Below, in pieces: positions 1 through 4,102 of a stretch of DNA of 5,701 nucleotides. The notes under the pieces were generated by a model. It worked only from the letters and a program-made list of their open reading frames with translations. It was not told the origin of the DNA and did not search any database. The position numbers and the translations under genes are program-made. The stretch spans positions 1-5,701 of the forward strand of contig JAUWZC010000151.1 in assembly GCA_030615565.1 (NCBI GenBank), in the 5' to 3' direction. The stretch comes from Desulfobacteraceae bacterium (lineage in GTDB: Bacteria; Desulfobacterota; DSM-4660; Desulfatiglandales; B25-G16). Position 1 is the stretch's first letter. The number at the start of each line of letters is the position of its first letter.

Positions 1-406
1 TTTCCGTCCTGGGCGAATAATGTCGAAGACGCATGCTTTCGTGCAATTTGTTGAATATTTCTTTCCAGTCAGCCGAGTTTCGTCCGTTGTTCGGTCCCAT
101 GGGCTTTGATTCAATGGAGCCATTTGACGAAAGGAGAGAAGATTTCGGCTTGAGATATTTATCGGCATATAAAAGAATCGCGTCCGCCGCCTGTTTGACT
201 TGCCAGCCGGCAAAGCGGGGATTCGTTTCCATAGCCTCGAGGTATGAAGAAACAATCTGAGCGATCGGCTTGGAAGGTCTGTTTTGCAAATATTTGAGAA
301 ACCTATCCACCCAATAGACATAGAATCTAGCTTTTTCCGGGGTGACCAACCGATGACGCTTGAGAAAATCTTCAAATTCCGTAAGGTTATTTCGATGGCT
401 ATCCAA
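1..406 (-). CDS. Integron-type tyrosine recombinase (integrase), N-terminal part, runs off the left edge
   Basis: This gene should encode the site-specific recombinase that moves the cassettes to its right. Only the first 135 residues are visible; the catalytic R-H-R-Y domain lies outside the window. Residues about 118-135 (FNKLHESMRLRHYSPRTE) match the start of the SAM-like core-binding domain of IntI/XerC-type integrases, whose family motif is LRxxHYSxRTExAY. In front of it sits an extra segment of about 110 residues, with a helical, aromatic-rich part (FYVYWVDRFLKYL, 28-40) and WQVKQAADAILLY (68-80). It looks like a second SAM-like module, as in long integron integrases; that is recalled family knowledge, not checked. 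The start is TTG at 406-404: a TGA lies directly upstream in frame, and GGGGA (417-413) stands six bases before it. The gene diverges from the cassettes, as intI normally does. A phage-type or Xer-like integrase is the alternative, but three attC sites favour IntI. Confidence 0.8.
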   Translation of the reverse strand, partial: MDSHRNNLTEFEDFLKRHRLVTPEKARFYVYWVDRFLKYLQNRPSKPIAQIVSSYLEAMETNPRFAGWQVKQAADAILLYADKYLKPKSSLLSSNGSIESKPMGPNNGRNSADWKEIFNKLHESMRLRHYSPRTE

Positions 407-426
407 TCAGAATCCCCAAGATGAAT

Positions 427-455
427 ATTATGGCCGTCGAATATGCTGCTTGCAA
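427..455 (-). promoter_or_regulatory. Probable integrase promoter
   Basis: Read on the minus strand, TTGCAA (455-450) and CATAAT (432-427) are separated by exactly 17 bases. CATAAT differs from the sigma70 -10 consensus at one base; the -35 box matches at four of six. Transcription would begin near 420, giving a leader of about 14 bases that contains the GGGGA ribosome-binding site before the TTG start at 406. This is read by eye and is not proof of activity. Confidence 0.45.
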
Positions 456-600
456 TCTAATATGGATAATTTTAAGATAATACTGCAATTTTGCGGGTAT
501 ATGTGATGGAATCACATAATATATGGCGTCAATGAAGGGAGATTTGTATCAAATAAAGCATGTTGTATATTAATAGTTCGATGTTCCAAGCGAGAAGTAC
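456..600. other. Probable attI region between integrase and first cassette
   Basis: Primary insertion sites of integrons lie next to intI, between it and the first cassette. This AT-rich stretch is in that position and holds no convincing gene. The best junction candidate is GTTGTAT at 562-568, which resembles the GTTATAC ends of the first and third attC sites and fits GTTRRRY at six of seven positions. attI sites are poorly conserved, so the exact point is a guess. A half-site resembling the downstream operators (ATGTTGTA, 560-567) overlaps it. Confidence 0.35.
500..518. promoter_or_regulatory. CRP/FNR-like palindrome upstream of the integrase gene
   Basis: TATGTGAT, the trinucleotide GGA, then ATCACATA form a perfect 8-bp inverted repeat. 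The inner TGTGA...TCACA matches the CRP half-sites, but the gap is five bases rather than the usual six, so the assignment is uncertain. It lies about 45 bp upstream of the proposed integrase -35 box, where an activator could act. CRP control of the integron integrase is known in Vibrio cholerae; applying it here is inference. Confidence 0.35.
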
Positions 601-626
601 CAGTTACAACATATATATTGTAACTG
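601..626. promoter_or_regulatory. Operator 1 (palindrome) upstream of the HTH/Fic operon
   Basis: CAGTTACAA and TTGTAACTG form perfect 9-bp arms around an 8-base AT-rich centre. The 18-base core at 605-622 matches operators 2 and 3 (pattern TACAA...TTGTA). Probable binding site of the HTH protein encoded just downstream; this is inferred from position and repetition. Confidence 0.6.
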
Positions 627-636
627 CCGCGTTATT

Positions 637-654
637 TACAATGTTTATATTGTA
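637..654. promoter_or_regulatory. Operator 2
   Basis: TACAAT and ATTGTA arms surround GTTTAT. The core begins 32 bp after the core of operator 1, about three turns of the helix, and shares its TACAA/TTGTA ends. It is the least symmetrical of the three in its centre. Confidence 0.55.
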
Positions 655-659
655 CCTAC

Positions 660-689
660 TTGACTTTTCTACAACATATATGTTGTAAT
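660..689 (+). promoter_or_regulatory. Promoter of the HTH/Fic operon
   Basis: TTGACT (660-665) and TGTAAT (684-689) are spaced by 18 bases; each differs from the sigma70 consensus at one position. Start of transcription is expected near 696, some 48 bases before the ATG at 744. The promoter lies inside the cassette, so the operon would not depend on an integron Pc promoter. Confidence 0.6.
670..687. promoter_or_regulatory. Operator 3, perfect palindrome overlapping the promoter
   Basis: TACAACATATATGTTGTA is a perfect 18-bp palindrome. Its core begins 33 bp after that of operator 2. It fills the spacer between the -35 and -10 boxes and overlaps the -10 box, so a bound protein would block RNA polymerase. 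That is the expected layout for autorepression by the downstream HTH protein. Confidence 0.65.
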
Positions 690-743
690 GTTCTAAGGTG
701 TAGGCTACTTGTGTATTGCGTGCGGGTGTCAAAAGGAGGCGTT

Positions 744-1202
744 ATGAAGAAGAAAAAACTTATCAGAGAGCAACTTGAGGCCAAGCTTCAGATAGCCCAT
801 CCCCTAGTTGATATCTCCGCCCCCCCCAAAGGATGGATTAGAGCTATTCGAGACGCACTGGGGATGAGCGCCAGACAATTGGCTGAGCGATTAGGTGTTG
901 CTCAGCAGCGAGTCGCACTCATGGAGAAGGATGAAATTACAGATTCGCTAACTCTTAAGACTATGCGTAGGGTTGCTGAATGCTTGGGCTGTGTATTCGT
1001 TTATGGTTTCGTTCCGCGAACAAGTCTCGAGGAGACTGTTCGAGATCAAGCGAAGCGATCCGCAGCCAAACATCTTGCTCGGGCATCACACACTATGGAC
1101 CTTGAAAATCAAGGTCTAACCAAGAAAGAAAATGAAAGAGCTCTCTCCGATATGACTGACGAACTTGTCGAGAGCCTCCCTTCAACTCTTTGGGATGAAT
1201 AG
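744..1202 (+). CDS. XRE-type HTH regulator, 'mobile mystery protein A' family
   Basis: This 152-residue protein is probably the DNA-binding regulator, and possibly the antitoxin, of the Fic protein encoded next to it. Residues 28-35 (PPKGWIRA) and the helix-turn-helix at about 41-61 (MSARQLAERLGVAQQRVALM) are followed by TLKTMRRVAECLGCVFVYGFVP (70-91), a pattern I recognise from 'mobile mystery protein A' (TIGR02612), including the LWDE-type C-terminus. That family is described as always paired with a Fic protein, often on mobile DNA. The start is ATG 744, with AAGGAGG at 733-739 only four bases upstream; an upstream in-frame TTG at 660 would fall in the promoter and is rejected. Eight consecutive C bases lie in codons 26-28 (820-827). 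The three palindromes upstream are its likely operators. Antitoxin activity is inferred, not visible. Confidence 0.85.
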   Translation: MKKKKLIREQLEAKLQIAHPLVDISAPPKGWIRAIRDALGMSARQLAERLGVAQQRVALMEKDEITDSLTLKTMRRVAECLGCVFVYGFVPRTSLEETVRDQAKRSAAKHLARASHTMDLENQGLTKKENERALSDMTDELVESLPSTLWDE

Positions 1203-1217
1203 AGAACAGAGATCGAC

Positions 1218-1796
1218 TTGGAATATCCACCGGGCGCTACGCCACTTAATCGAGATGAGGCACAAGGCCTATTGCTTACCCATATCACGACTCGAGGCGA
1301 ATTAGACAGGTGGGAACAGGATAACATAGTCGAAGCCCTGGCTTGGCTGAAAAAAACAAAACCAATGGATATTTTGAACGAGAGCTTCGTCCGGAAATTG
1401 CACCAGCGTATGTTCGCTAATGTTTGGAATTGGGCAGGACAGTTTCGGCAAAGCGACAAGAACATTGGCGGCCCTTGGTGGCGAATATCAACCGATCTGA
1501 AAGCCCTATGCGATGATATTCATTGGCGAATAAAACAACAGTTGGATTCATCCGATGACATAGCCGTCTGTTTTCATCATAGGCTTGTATCGATTCATCC
1601 ATTCCCCAATGGTAATGGTCGCCACGCTCGCCTGATGGCAGACATTCTACTTGAGAACGTGATGAATTCCGAAAGGTTCTCTTGGGGCGGGCAAGATTTG
1701 TCTAAGACAAGCAACGTGAGACAACAATACCTCACAGGCCTTCGGGCGGCTGACAAGGGTGACTACAAACCGCTGTTGGAATTTGCACGGTCATGA
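1218..1796 (+). CDS. Fic-domain protein, 'mobile mystery protein B' family
   Basis: Fic proteins transfer AMP or another nucleotide-derived group from a nucleotide onto target proteins. The catalytic motif HPFPNGNGRHAR is at residues 127-138, with H127 as the expected base and the GNGR anion-binding loop. Position 131 is N where canonical Fic proteins have D or E, so magnesium binding may differ. The N-terminus (EYPPGATPLNRDEAQGLL, then THITTRGELDRWEQDNI) matches 'mobile mystery protein B' (TIGR02613), and 192 residues is the usual size. The start is TTG 1218, preceded by a weak AGAGA at 1208-1212; no ATG or GTG is available in frame. Only 15 bases separate it from the upstream gene's TAG, in the same frame, suggesting translational coupling. 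I found no strict [ST]xxxE[GN] inhibitory motif, so inhibition, if any, could come from the HTH partner. Whether it is toxic is unknown. Confidence 0.88.
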   Translation: MEYPPGATPLNRDEAQGLLLTHITTRGELDRWEQDNIVEALAWLKKTKPMDILNESFVRKLHQRMFANVWNWAGQFRQSDKNIGGPWWRISTDLKALCDDIHWRIKQQLDSSDDIAVCFHHRLVSIHPFPNGNGRHARLMADILLENVMNSERFSWGGQDLSKTSNVRQQYLTGLRAADKGDYKPLLEFARS

Positions 1797-1801
1797 TTTA
1801 C

Positions 1802-1884
1802 ATCGAACAAAGGGATGAAGACCGACCAGTAACAAACAGCGCCCTTCGAGCGCAGTTACTGGCGGCTTATCCCAAACGTTATAC
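1802..1884 (+). other. attC recombination site of cassette 1
   Basis: The ends are ATCGAAC (1802-1808) and GTTATAC (1878-1884), with cleavage expected between G1878 and T1879. Stem pairs are GGGAT 1812-1816 with ATCCC 1869-1873, AAG 1818-1820 with CTT 1866-1868, CCG 1822-1824 with CGG 1863-1865, and CCAGTAAC 1826-1833 with GTTACTGG 1855-1862. Three bases on one arm (G1817, A1821, A1825) have no partner, as expected for the extrahelical bases that guide strand choice by integron integrases. The 21-base terminal loop contains a further GCGC/GCGC pairing. Confidence 0.85.
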
Positions 1885-2461
1885 GCACTTCAACAAAGGA
1901 GGCAATTATGACAAAAAGGGGCCTTTATCTTCTTAGTATCTTTTTAGCATTTGTGATTACTGCGCCAATGGTTACAGCACAATCCGATGAGGAATCGATA
2001 AAGAAACTGATAACCAACTACGTGAAGGCGATGAACATGGGAGACGCAAATGGCGTAGTAGATTTGTTCATGCCAGACGGCGTATTCATGCCGCACGGCT
2101 CGCCAGCGCAGGTCGGCGACAAAGCGATTCACGCCTTTTATCAAGACACACTCTTCGGCCAGGAATCGCTCGATATCAACTTCGAGCCGGTTGAGGTGGT
2201 CGTCCTTAACGGATGGGCCTTCGCACGTATAGAGGCCACTGGAACCACGGAGTCGAAGGACAGCGGCACTTCAGTGAAGATAGACAATAAGGCACTCTTT
2301 GTCTTAAGTCGGACCAGTGCAGGGACATGGAAGATTGCTCGATTGATGTGGAATAGGAACAGCGGGCAATAGTGGGCGGGCTCTGGTCTGCGGCGCATAA
2401 CTCTTCGCTGCAGCGGACGAGCGAATGCATTGAGCTGTGCGCTCGCCGCTGAGCTCACCTG
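1879..2461 (+). mobile_element. Gene cassette 2: secreted SnoaL-like protein
   Basis: Bounded by the cleavage points of two attC sites: T1879 on the left and G2461 on the right. It has the classical compact cassette form: 29 bases of leader, one gene in the array direction, a short gap, then attC. There is no promoter in the leader, so expression would need read-through from upstream. Confidence 0.8.
1908..2372 (+). CDS. Secreted SnoaL-like (SgcJ/EcaC-type) NTF2-fold protein
   Basis: A 154-residue protein with a Sec signal peptide: basic MTKR, a hydrophobic core (LYLLSIFLAFVITAPM, 6-21), then a likely cut near VTA-QS at about 24/25. The mature part reads as one cone-shaped NTF2/SnoaL fold: the opening helix SDEESIKKLITNYVKAMNMG (26-45), then DLFMPDGVFMPHG, then GDKAIHAFYQ, closing with ALFVLSRTSAGTWKIARLMWN. 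This order is typical of the SgcJ/EcaC group (TIGR02246), frequent in integron cassettes and environmental genomes and mostly without a known reaction; members bind small hydrophobic molecules or serve as enzymes or dimerisation domains. The start is ATG 1908 with AAGGAGG at 1896-1902, five bases upstream. It would act outside the cytoplasm. The exact substrate cannot be read from the sequence. Confidence 0.82.
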   Translation: MTKRGLYLLSIFLAFVITAPMVTAQSDEESIKKLITNYVKAMNMGDANGVVDLFMPDGVFMPHGSPAQVGDKAIHAFYQDTLFGQESLDINFEPVEVVVLNGWAFARIEATGTTESKDSGTSVKIDNKALFVLSRTSAGTWKIARLMWNRNSGQ

Positions 2462-2467
2462 TTAGGC
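2395..2467 (+). other. attC recombination site of cassette 2
   Basis: The ends are GCATAAC (2395-2401) and GTTAGGC (2461-2467); cleavage is expected between G2461 and T2462. GCT 2407-2409 pairs with AGC 2452-2454, CAGCGG 2411-2416 with CCGCTG 2446-2451, and CGAGCG 2418-2423 with CGCTCG 2440-2445. G2410 and A2417 stay unpaired as extrahelical bases. GTTAGGC is the commonest kind of attC end. This is the most canonical attC in the window. Confidence 0.9.
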
Positions 2468-3073
2468 GGATTACTTAAGGCGTCATGAGATGAAGTCTAA
2501 TAAATTTGAAATTCTGCTTTTTGCGCTCGCATCGCTGGCATTCTTAGGCTTTGTACCTGCTATATTCTTTGTCCTAATACCGTATGAGATTATCACTTCG
2601 GAAGTCCAGGTATACACTTCTAAAATCGGTGCATTTCGGTTTATTGGGACGATTCCGATCATCGTTGGCATATTAAGCTTCTTTTGGTGCGCCTGGAGCT
2701 TTACCTTCTCAGGTAAAGGTACGCCATGGCATTTCCTTCCGCCGGAAGAACTGGTGGTAAGCGGTTTATATCGATATGTGAGAAATCCGATATATGTCGG
2801 AGGTTTTCTTGTCTTGTGCGGAGAGGCCATACTGTTTGCGTCAGCCGGACTATTAATCTATGCATCGGCAATGTTCATATTTTTCAATCTAATGGTGCAC
2901 GGCGAGGAGGCGTCATTAAGGCGAAAGTTTGGGGAGGCATATGAGCAGTATTGCAAGTCGGTGCCCCGTTGGATTCCGCGTTTGAAGGCTTTTCGAGGGG
3001 ATAATTCAGAATCCTCCTAACCAGCCGCATGAAGCTGACGGGTAAAAACCGCACCCGCAGCTTATGCGCGCCG
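2462..3073 (+). mobile_element. Gene cassette 3: isoprenylcysteine methyltransferase-like gene
   Basis: Runs from T2462, after the attC of cassette 2, to G3073 in the attC at 3015-3079. It has a 28-base leader, one gene and an attC that begins inside the end of the gene. No promoter is visible. It is the last cassette I can recognise. Confidence 0.8.
2490..3020 (+). CDS. Isoprenylcysteine carboxyl methyltransferase (ICMT)/phospholipid methyltransferase-like membrane protein
   Basis: A 176-residue integral membrane protein. Hydrophobic segments lie at about 8-31, 51-72, 103-118 and 120-136. The C-terminal half carries the marks of the ICMT/PEMT family: GTPWHFLPPEELVVSGLYRY (77-96), RNPIY (98-102), EE at 139-140, and FGEAYEQYCKSVPRWIPR (147-164). 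In characterised members these segments bind S-adenosylmethionine and the lipid-like acceptor; bacteria lack prenylated CaaX proteins, so the acceptor here is unknown (lipid or small hydrophobic compound). Length is normal for bacterial homologues. The start is ATG 2490, with AAGG (2477-2480) nine bases upstream; an overlapping ATG at 2485 yields only two codons. The stop TAA (3018-3020) lies inside the first attC motif. It is cargo of cassette 3 and depends on upstream transcription. Confidence 0.85.
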   Translation: MKSNKFEILLFALASLAFLGFVPAIFFVLIPYEIITSEVQVYTSKIGAFRFIGTIPIIVGILSFFWCAWSFTFSGKGTPWHFLPPEELVVSGLYRYVRNPIYVGGFLVLCGEAILFASAGLLIYASAMFIFFNLMVHGEEASLRRKFGEAYEQYCKSVPRWIPRLKAFRGDNSESS

Positions 3074-3079
3074 TTATAC
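3015..3079 (+). other. attC recombination site of cassette 3
   Basis: The ends are TCCTAAC (3015-3021), containing the stop of the methyltransferase gene, and GTTATAC (3073-3079), identical to the end of the first attC. GCAT 3027-3030 pairs with ATGC 3064-3067, AAGCTG 3032-3037 with CAGCTT 3058-3063, and CGGGT 3039-3043 with ACCCG 3053-3057. G3031 and A3038 are left unpaired. The loop is nine bases, shorter than in the other two. Confidence 0.87.
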
Positions 3080-3342
3080 AAATGACTATGACTTATATGA
3101 GAGGTTTATACCCTCCCTAGGCTGAGCGGAGATTATCCGCAAGCTCTATGAAGTCAATTCACTGGTATGCATAGAATGCCACAGACAAATAAAGGGCATC
3201 GGATTTCTAATCTGTCGCCCTAATGATCTTTTTTATATGGTATCTCTATTATTTTCAGATAATTAATAATCATATTTTCAATTAATATAGGACTTTTGTG
3301 ATCAAAATGTGATCCCCCATCTAAGGTTTTAATAACTCTAGT
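3080..3342. other. Non-coding stretch after the last cassette
   Basis: I see no gene and no fourth attC. A small hairpin (GCGGA 3126-3130 with TCCGC 3136-3140), a terminator-like hairpin (3193-3234) and two GTGATC copies five bases apart near 3297-3313 are the only structures. Base composition becomes strongly AT-rich after about 3225. Confidence 0.5.
3193..3234 (+). terminator. Possible rho-independent terminator after the cassette array
   Basis: AGGGC (3193-3197) pairs with GCCCT (3217-3221). Inside, CGGATT (3200-3205) pairs with AATCTG (3209-3214) with one G-U pair and a three-base loop; a 2x2 internal loop separates the two stems. A run of six T follows at 3229-3234, eight bases after the stem, which is further than usual. 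It could end transcription of the cassettes. Confidence 0.3.
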
Positions 3343-3490
3343 TTATATTTTTTTATATTTACAAGCATTTATAACAGTTTTTTTACTGATATTTAGGCTT
3401 TTAGCTATTTGTTCATATGACATACCCAATAAACGATGTTCTTTTGCCTTTTGGGAATATTTCTGATACAAATAAACGCGACGGACAGGG

Positions 3491-3542
3491 CAGATTTTGA
3501 TTTGAGCCTTTATTTCAGCAGCGGTTCGAATTGGTTGCAACC
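3491..3542. repeat. Dispersed repeat, copy A
   Basis: This stretch is repeated in the same orientation at 4014-4053. Shared blocks are CAGAT, TTGATTTGAG, AGCGGTT, GA, TTGGTTG and AACC, with single-base differences between them. Copy A is 12 bases longer, a multiple of three. On the minus strand it encodes QPIRTAAEIKAQIKIC of the HTH remnant. Confidence 0.6.
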
Positions 3543-3560
3543 GCGTCCGCCATTGCAACC
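3533..3560. repeat. Inverted repeat GGTTGCAA / TTGCAACC
   Basis: Perfect 8-bp arms (3533-3540 and 3553-3560) surround a 12-base GC-rich loop. It lies within the recombinase-like remnant, across its first ATG. Its role is unknown; it might mark the end of an old mobile element. Confidence 0.4.
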
Positions 3561-3630
3561 GGTTCTATAATAATAAGATTTTTTTTGTGCTCGCTACAAA
3601 TCGGTCACAAATTCCCTTCTAAAACATTAA

Positions 3631-3915
3631 ATCTGTAATGGAAGAAAATGGATCCGTTTTTGTCAATACAAAGAAGTAATAAAGGAGCGTCTTTTTGGAA
3701 AAGAAAAAAAGATATTCAACGATATCCTTTTACTTTTTACCTTGGAGAGAAAGCTAAAAGGCCGTACAGAAAGCTTGCACTTTGAAGGAATTATACAAGG
3801 TAATACTATGCGGGGCACCATGGAAATAGAAGGCGGTCCAGGAAAAGGAAAAATCAAATGGACAGCCAGGCGTGACCTATCGACACTCAGCCCGATCATC
3901 AACTCAAGAAAATAG
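3631..3915 (+). pseudogene. C-terminal fragment of an unrecognised protein
   Basis: A frame of 94 codons is open between a TAA at 3628-3630 and a TAG at 3913-3915, without an ATG until 3808. The part from about 3745 looks like real protein: RKLKGRTESLHFEGIIQGN, then TMRGTMEIEGGPGKGKIKW and TARR. The GxxxGxTMxGTMxIxGGPGxG...KWTARR pattern recalls the C-terminal beta-strands of some secreted or lipocalin-like proteins, but I cannot name a family. The lack of a start codon and ribosome-binding site argues for a remnant of a longer gene whose 5' part is lost. Confidence 0.35.
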
Positions 3916-4013
3916 GGGAAAGACTATTCCTTCATCCTTTCCAGTCATAACTCGGAGAATAAGTTCATCAAGAGTTCGTGTTGGATAACTTGAGGCGAGG
4001 TGGACGTTCAGCA

Positions 4014-4053
4014 CAGATATTGATTTGAGTAGCGGTTAGACTTGGTTGAAACC
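4014..4053. repeat. Dispersed repeat, copy B (second recombinase-like remnant)
   Basis: Diverged copy of 3491-3542. On the minus strand it reads QPSLTATQINIC, matching QPIRTAAEIKAQIKIC of copy A with four residues missing. The frame is closed by stops on both sides after about 31 residues, so this copy is clearly broken. The in-frame indel suggests that both descend from a coding sequence. Confidence 0.5.
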
Positions 4054-4102
4054 TTATCCCCCGATAAACTTAAAGCATGTTATCAATGTCACATTCTTAT
4101 AA

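Larger units (their letters stand above)
563..1878 (+). mobile_element. Gene cassette 1: HTH regulator plus Fic protein operon with its own promoter
   Basis: The right boundary is the G/TT cleavage point in the attC at 1802-1884. The left boundary is inferred from GTTGTAT at 562-568 and may be off by some tens of bases. The cassette holds a promoter and operators (601-689), the two-gene operon (744-1796) and its attC. Most cassettes carry one promoterless gene; toxin-antitoxin-type cassettes with their own promoter are the well-known exception. Confidence 0.6.
1..3079. mobile_element. Integron end: integrase, attI region and three cassettes
   Basis: An integron-type recombinase gene faces away from three consecutive cassettes, all in one direction and each ended by an attC. 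The attC sites are unrelated in sequence outside the shared architecture, so the cassettes probably came from different sources, as in mobile or small chromosomal integrons rather than large arrays with near-identical repeats. No antibiotic-resistance gene is present. Its setting beside homoserine dehydrogenase and tRNA-Ser genes suggests a chromosomal location. Confidence 0.82.
3343..3627 (-). pseudogene. C-terminal remnant of a serine-recombinase-like protein with an HTH
   Basis: The frame is open from just inside a TAG near 3628-3630 to a TAA at 3345-3343; the first ATG is at 3558, giving 71 residues. Residues 27-69 counted from that ATG (starting RVYLYQKYSQKAKEHRLLG, then MSYEQIAKSLNISKKTVINA) form an arginine-rich helix and a helix-turn-helix. 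This resembles the extreme C-terminus of large serine recombinases or related transposition proteins. No catalytic domain is present, there is no ribosome-binding site before the ATG, and part of the frame is repeated with an indel at 4014-4053. I read it as a remnant; a small free-standing HTH protein is possible. Confidence 0.4.

Noticed and set aside
33..260. Plus-strand reading frame of 75 codons
   Set aside because: It lies antisense to the integrase N-terminus, whose minus-strand translation carries the family motif; the plus-strand product resembles nothing.
601..687. The three palindromes as a small CRISPR or other repeat array
   Set aside because: They are 18-bp operators spaced 32-33 bp apart over a promoter, with AT-rich gaps that do not look like spacers and no cas gene nearby.
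660..743. A 28-residue longer N-terminus of the HTH protein starting at TTG 660
   Set aside because: It would begin within the -35 box and run through operator 3, and the strong AAGGAGG directly precedes ATG 744. The extra residues do not fit the family.
1109..1465. Minus-strand frame of 118 codons across the HTH/Fic junction
   Set aside because: Antisense shadow of two recognisable genes; its translation has no domain pattern.
2141..2458. Minus-strand frame opposite the SnoaL-like gene and attC
   Set aside because: It runs through an attC stem and is antisense to a gene with a signal peptide and a clear fold.
2483..2830. Minus-strand frame opposite the methyltransferase gene
   Set aside because: Shadow; the plus strand has the full ICMT signature.
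3080..3342. A fourth gene cassette after the last attC
   Set aside because: No gene in the array direction and no further attC pairing could be found; the inverted repeats there lack GTTRRRY-like ends.
3663..3902. Minus-strand frame of 79 codons
   Set aside because: Its composition is that of an antisense reading, and the plus strand over the same bases gives the more protein-like GTMEIEGGPGKG pattern.
3904..4036. Short minus-strand frame overlapping repeat copy B
   Set aside because: About 43 codons with no start, no ribosome-binding site and no family resemblance; probably chance within decayed sequence.
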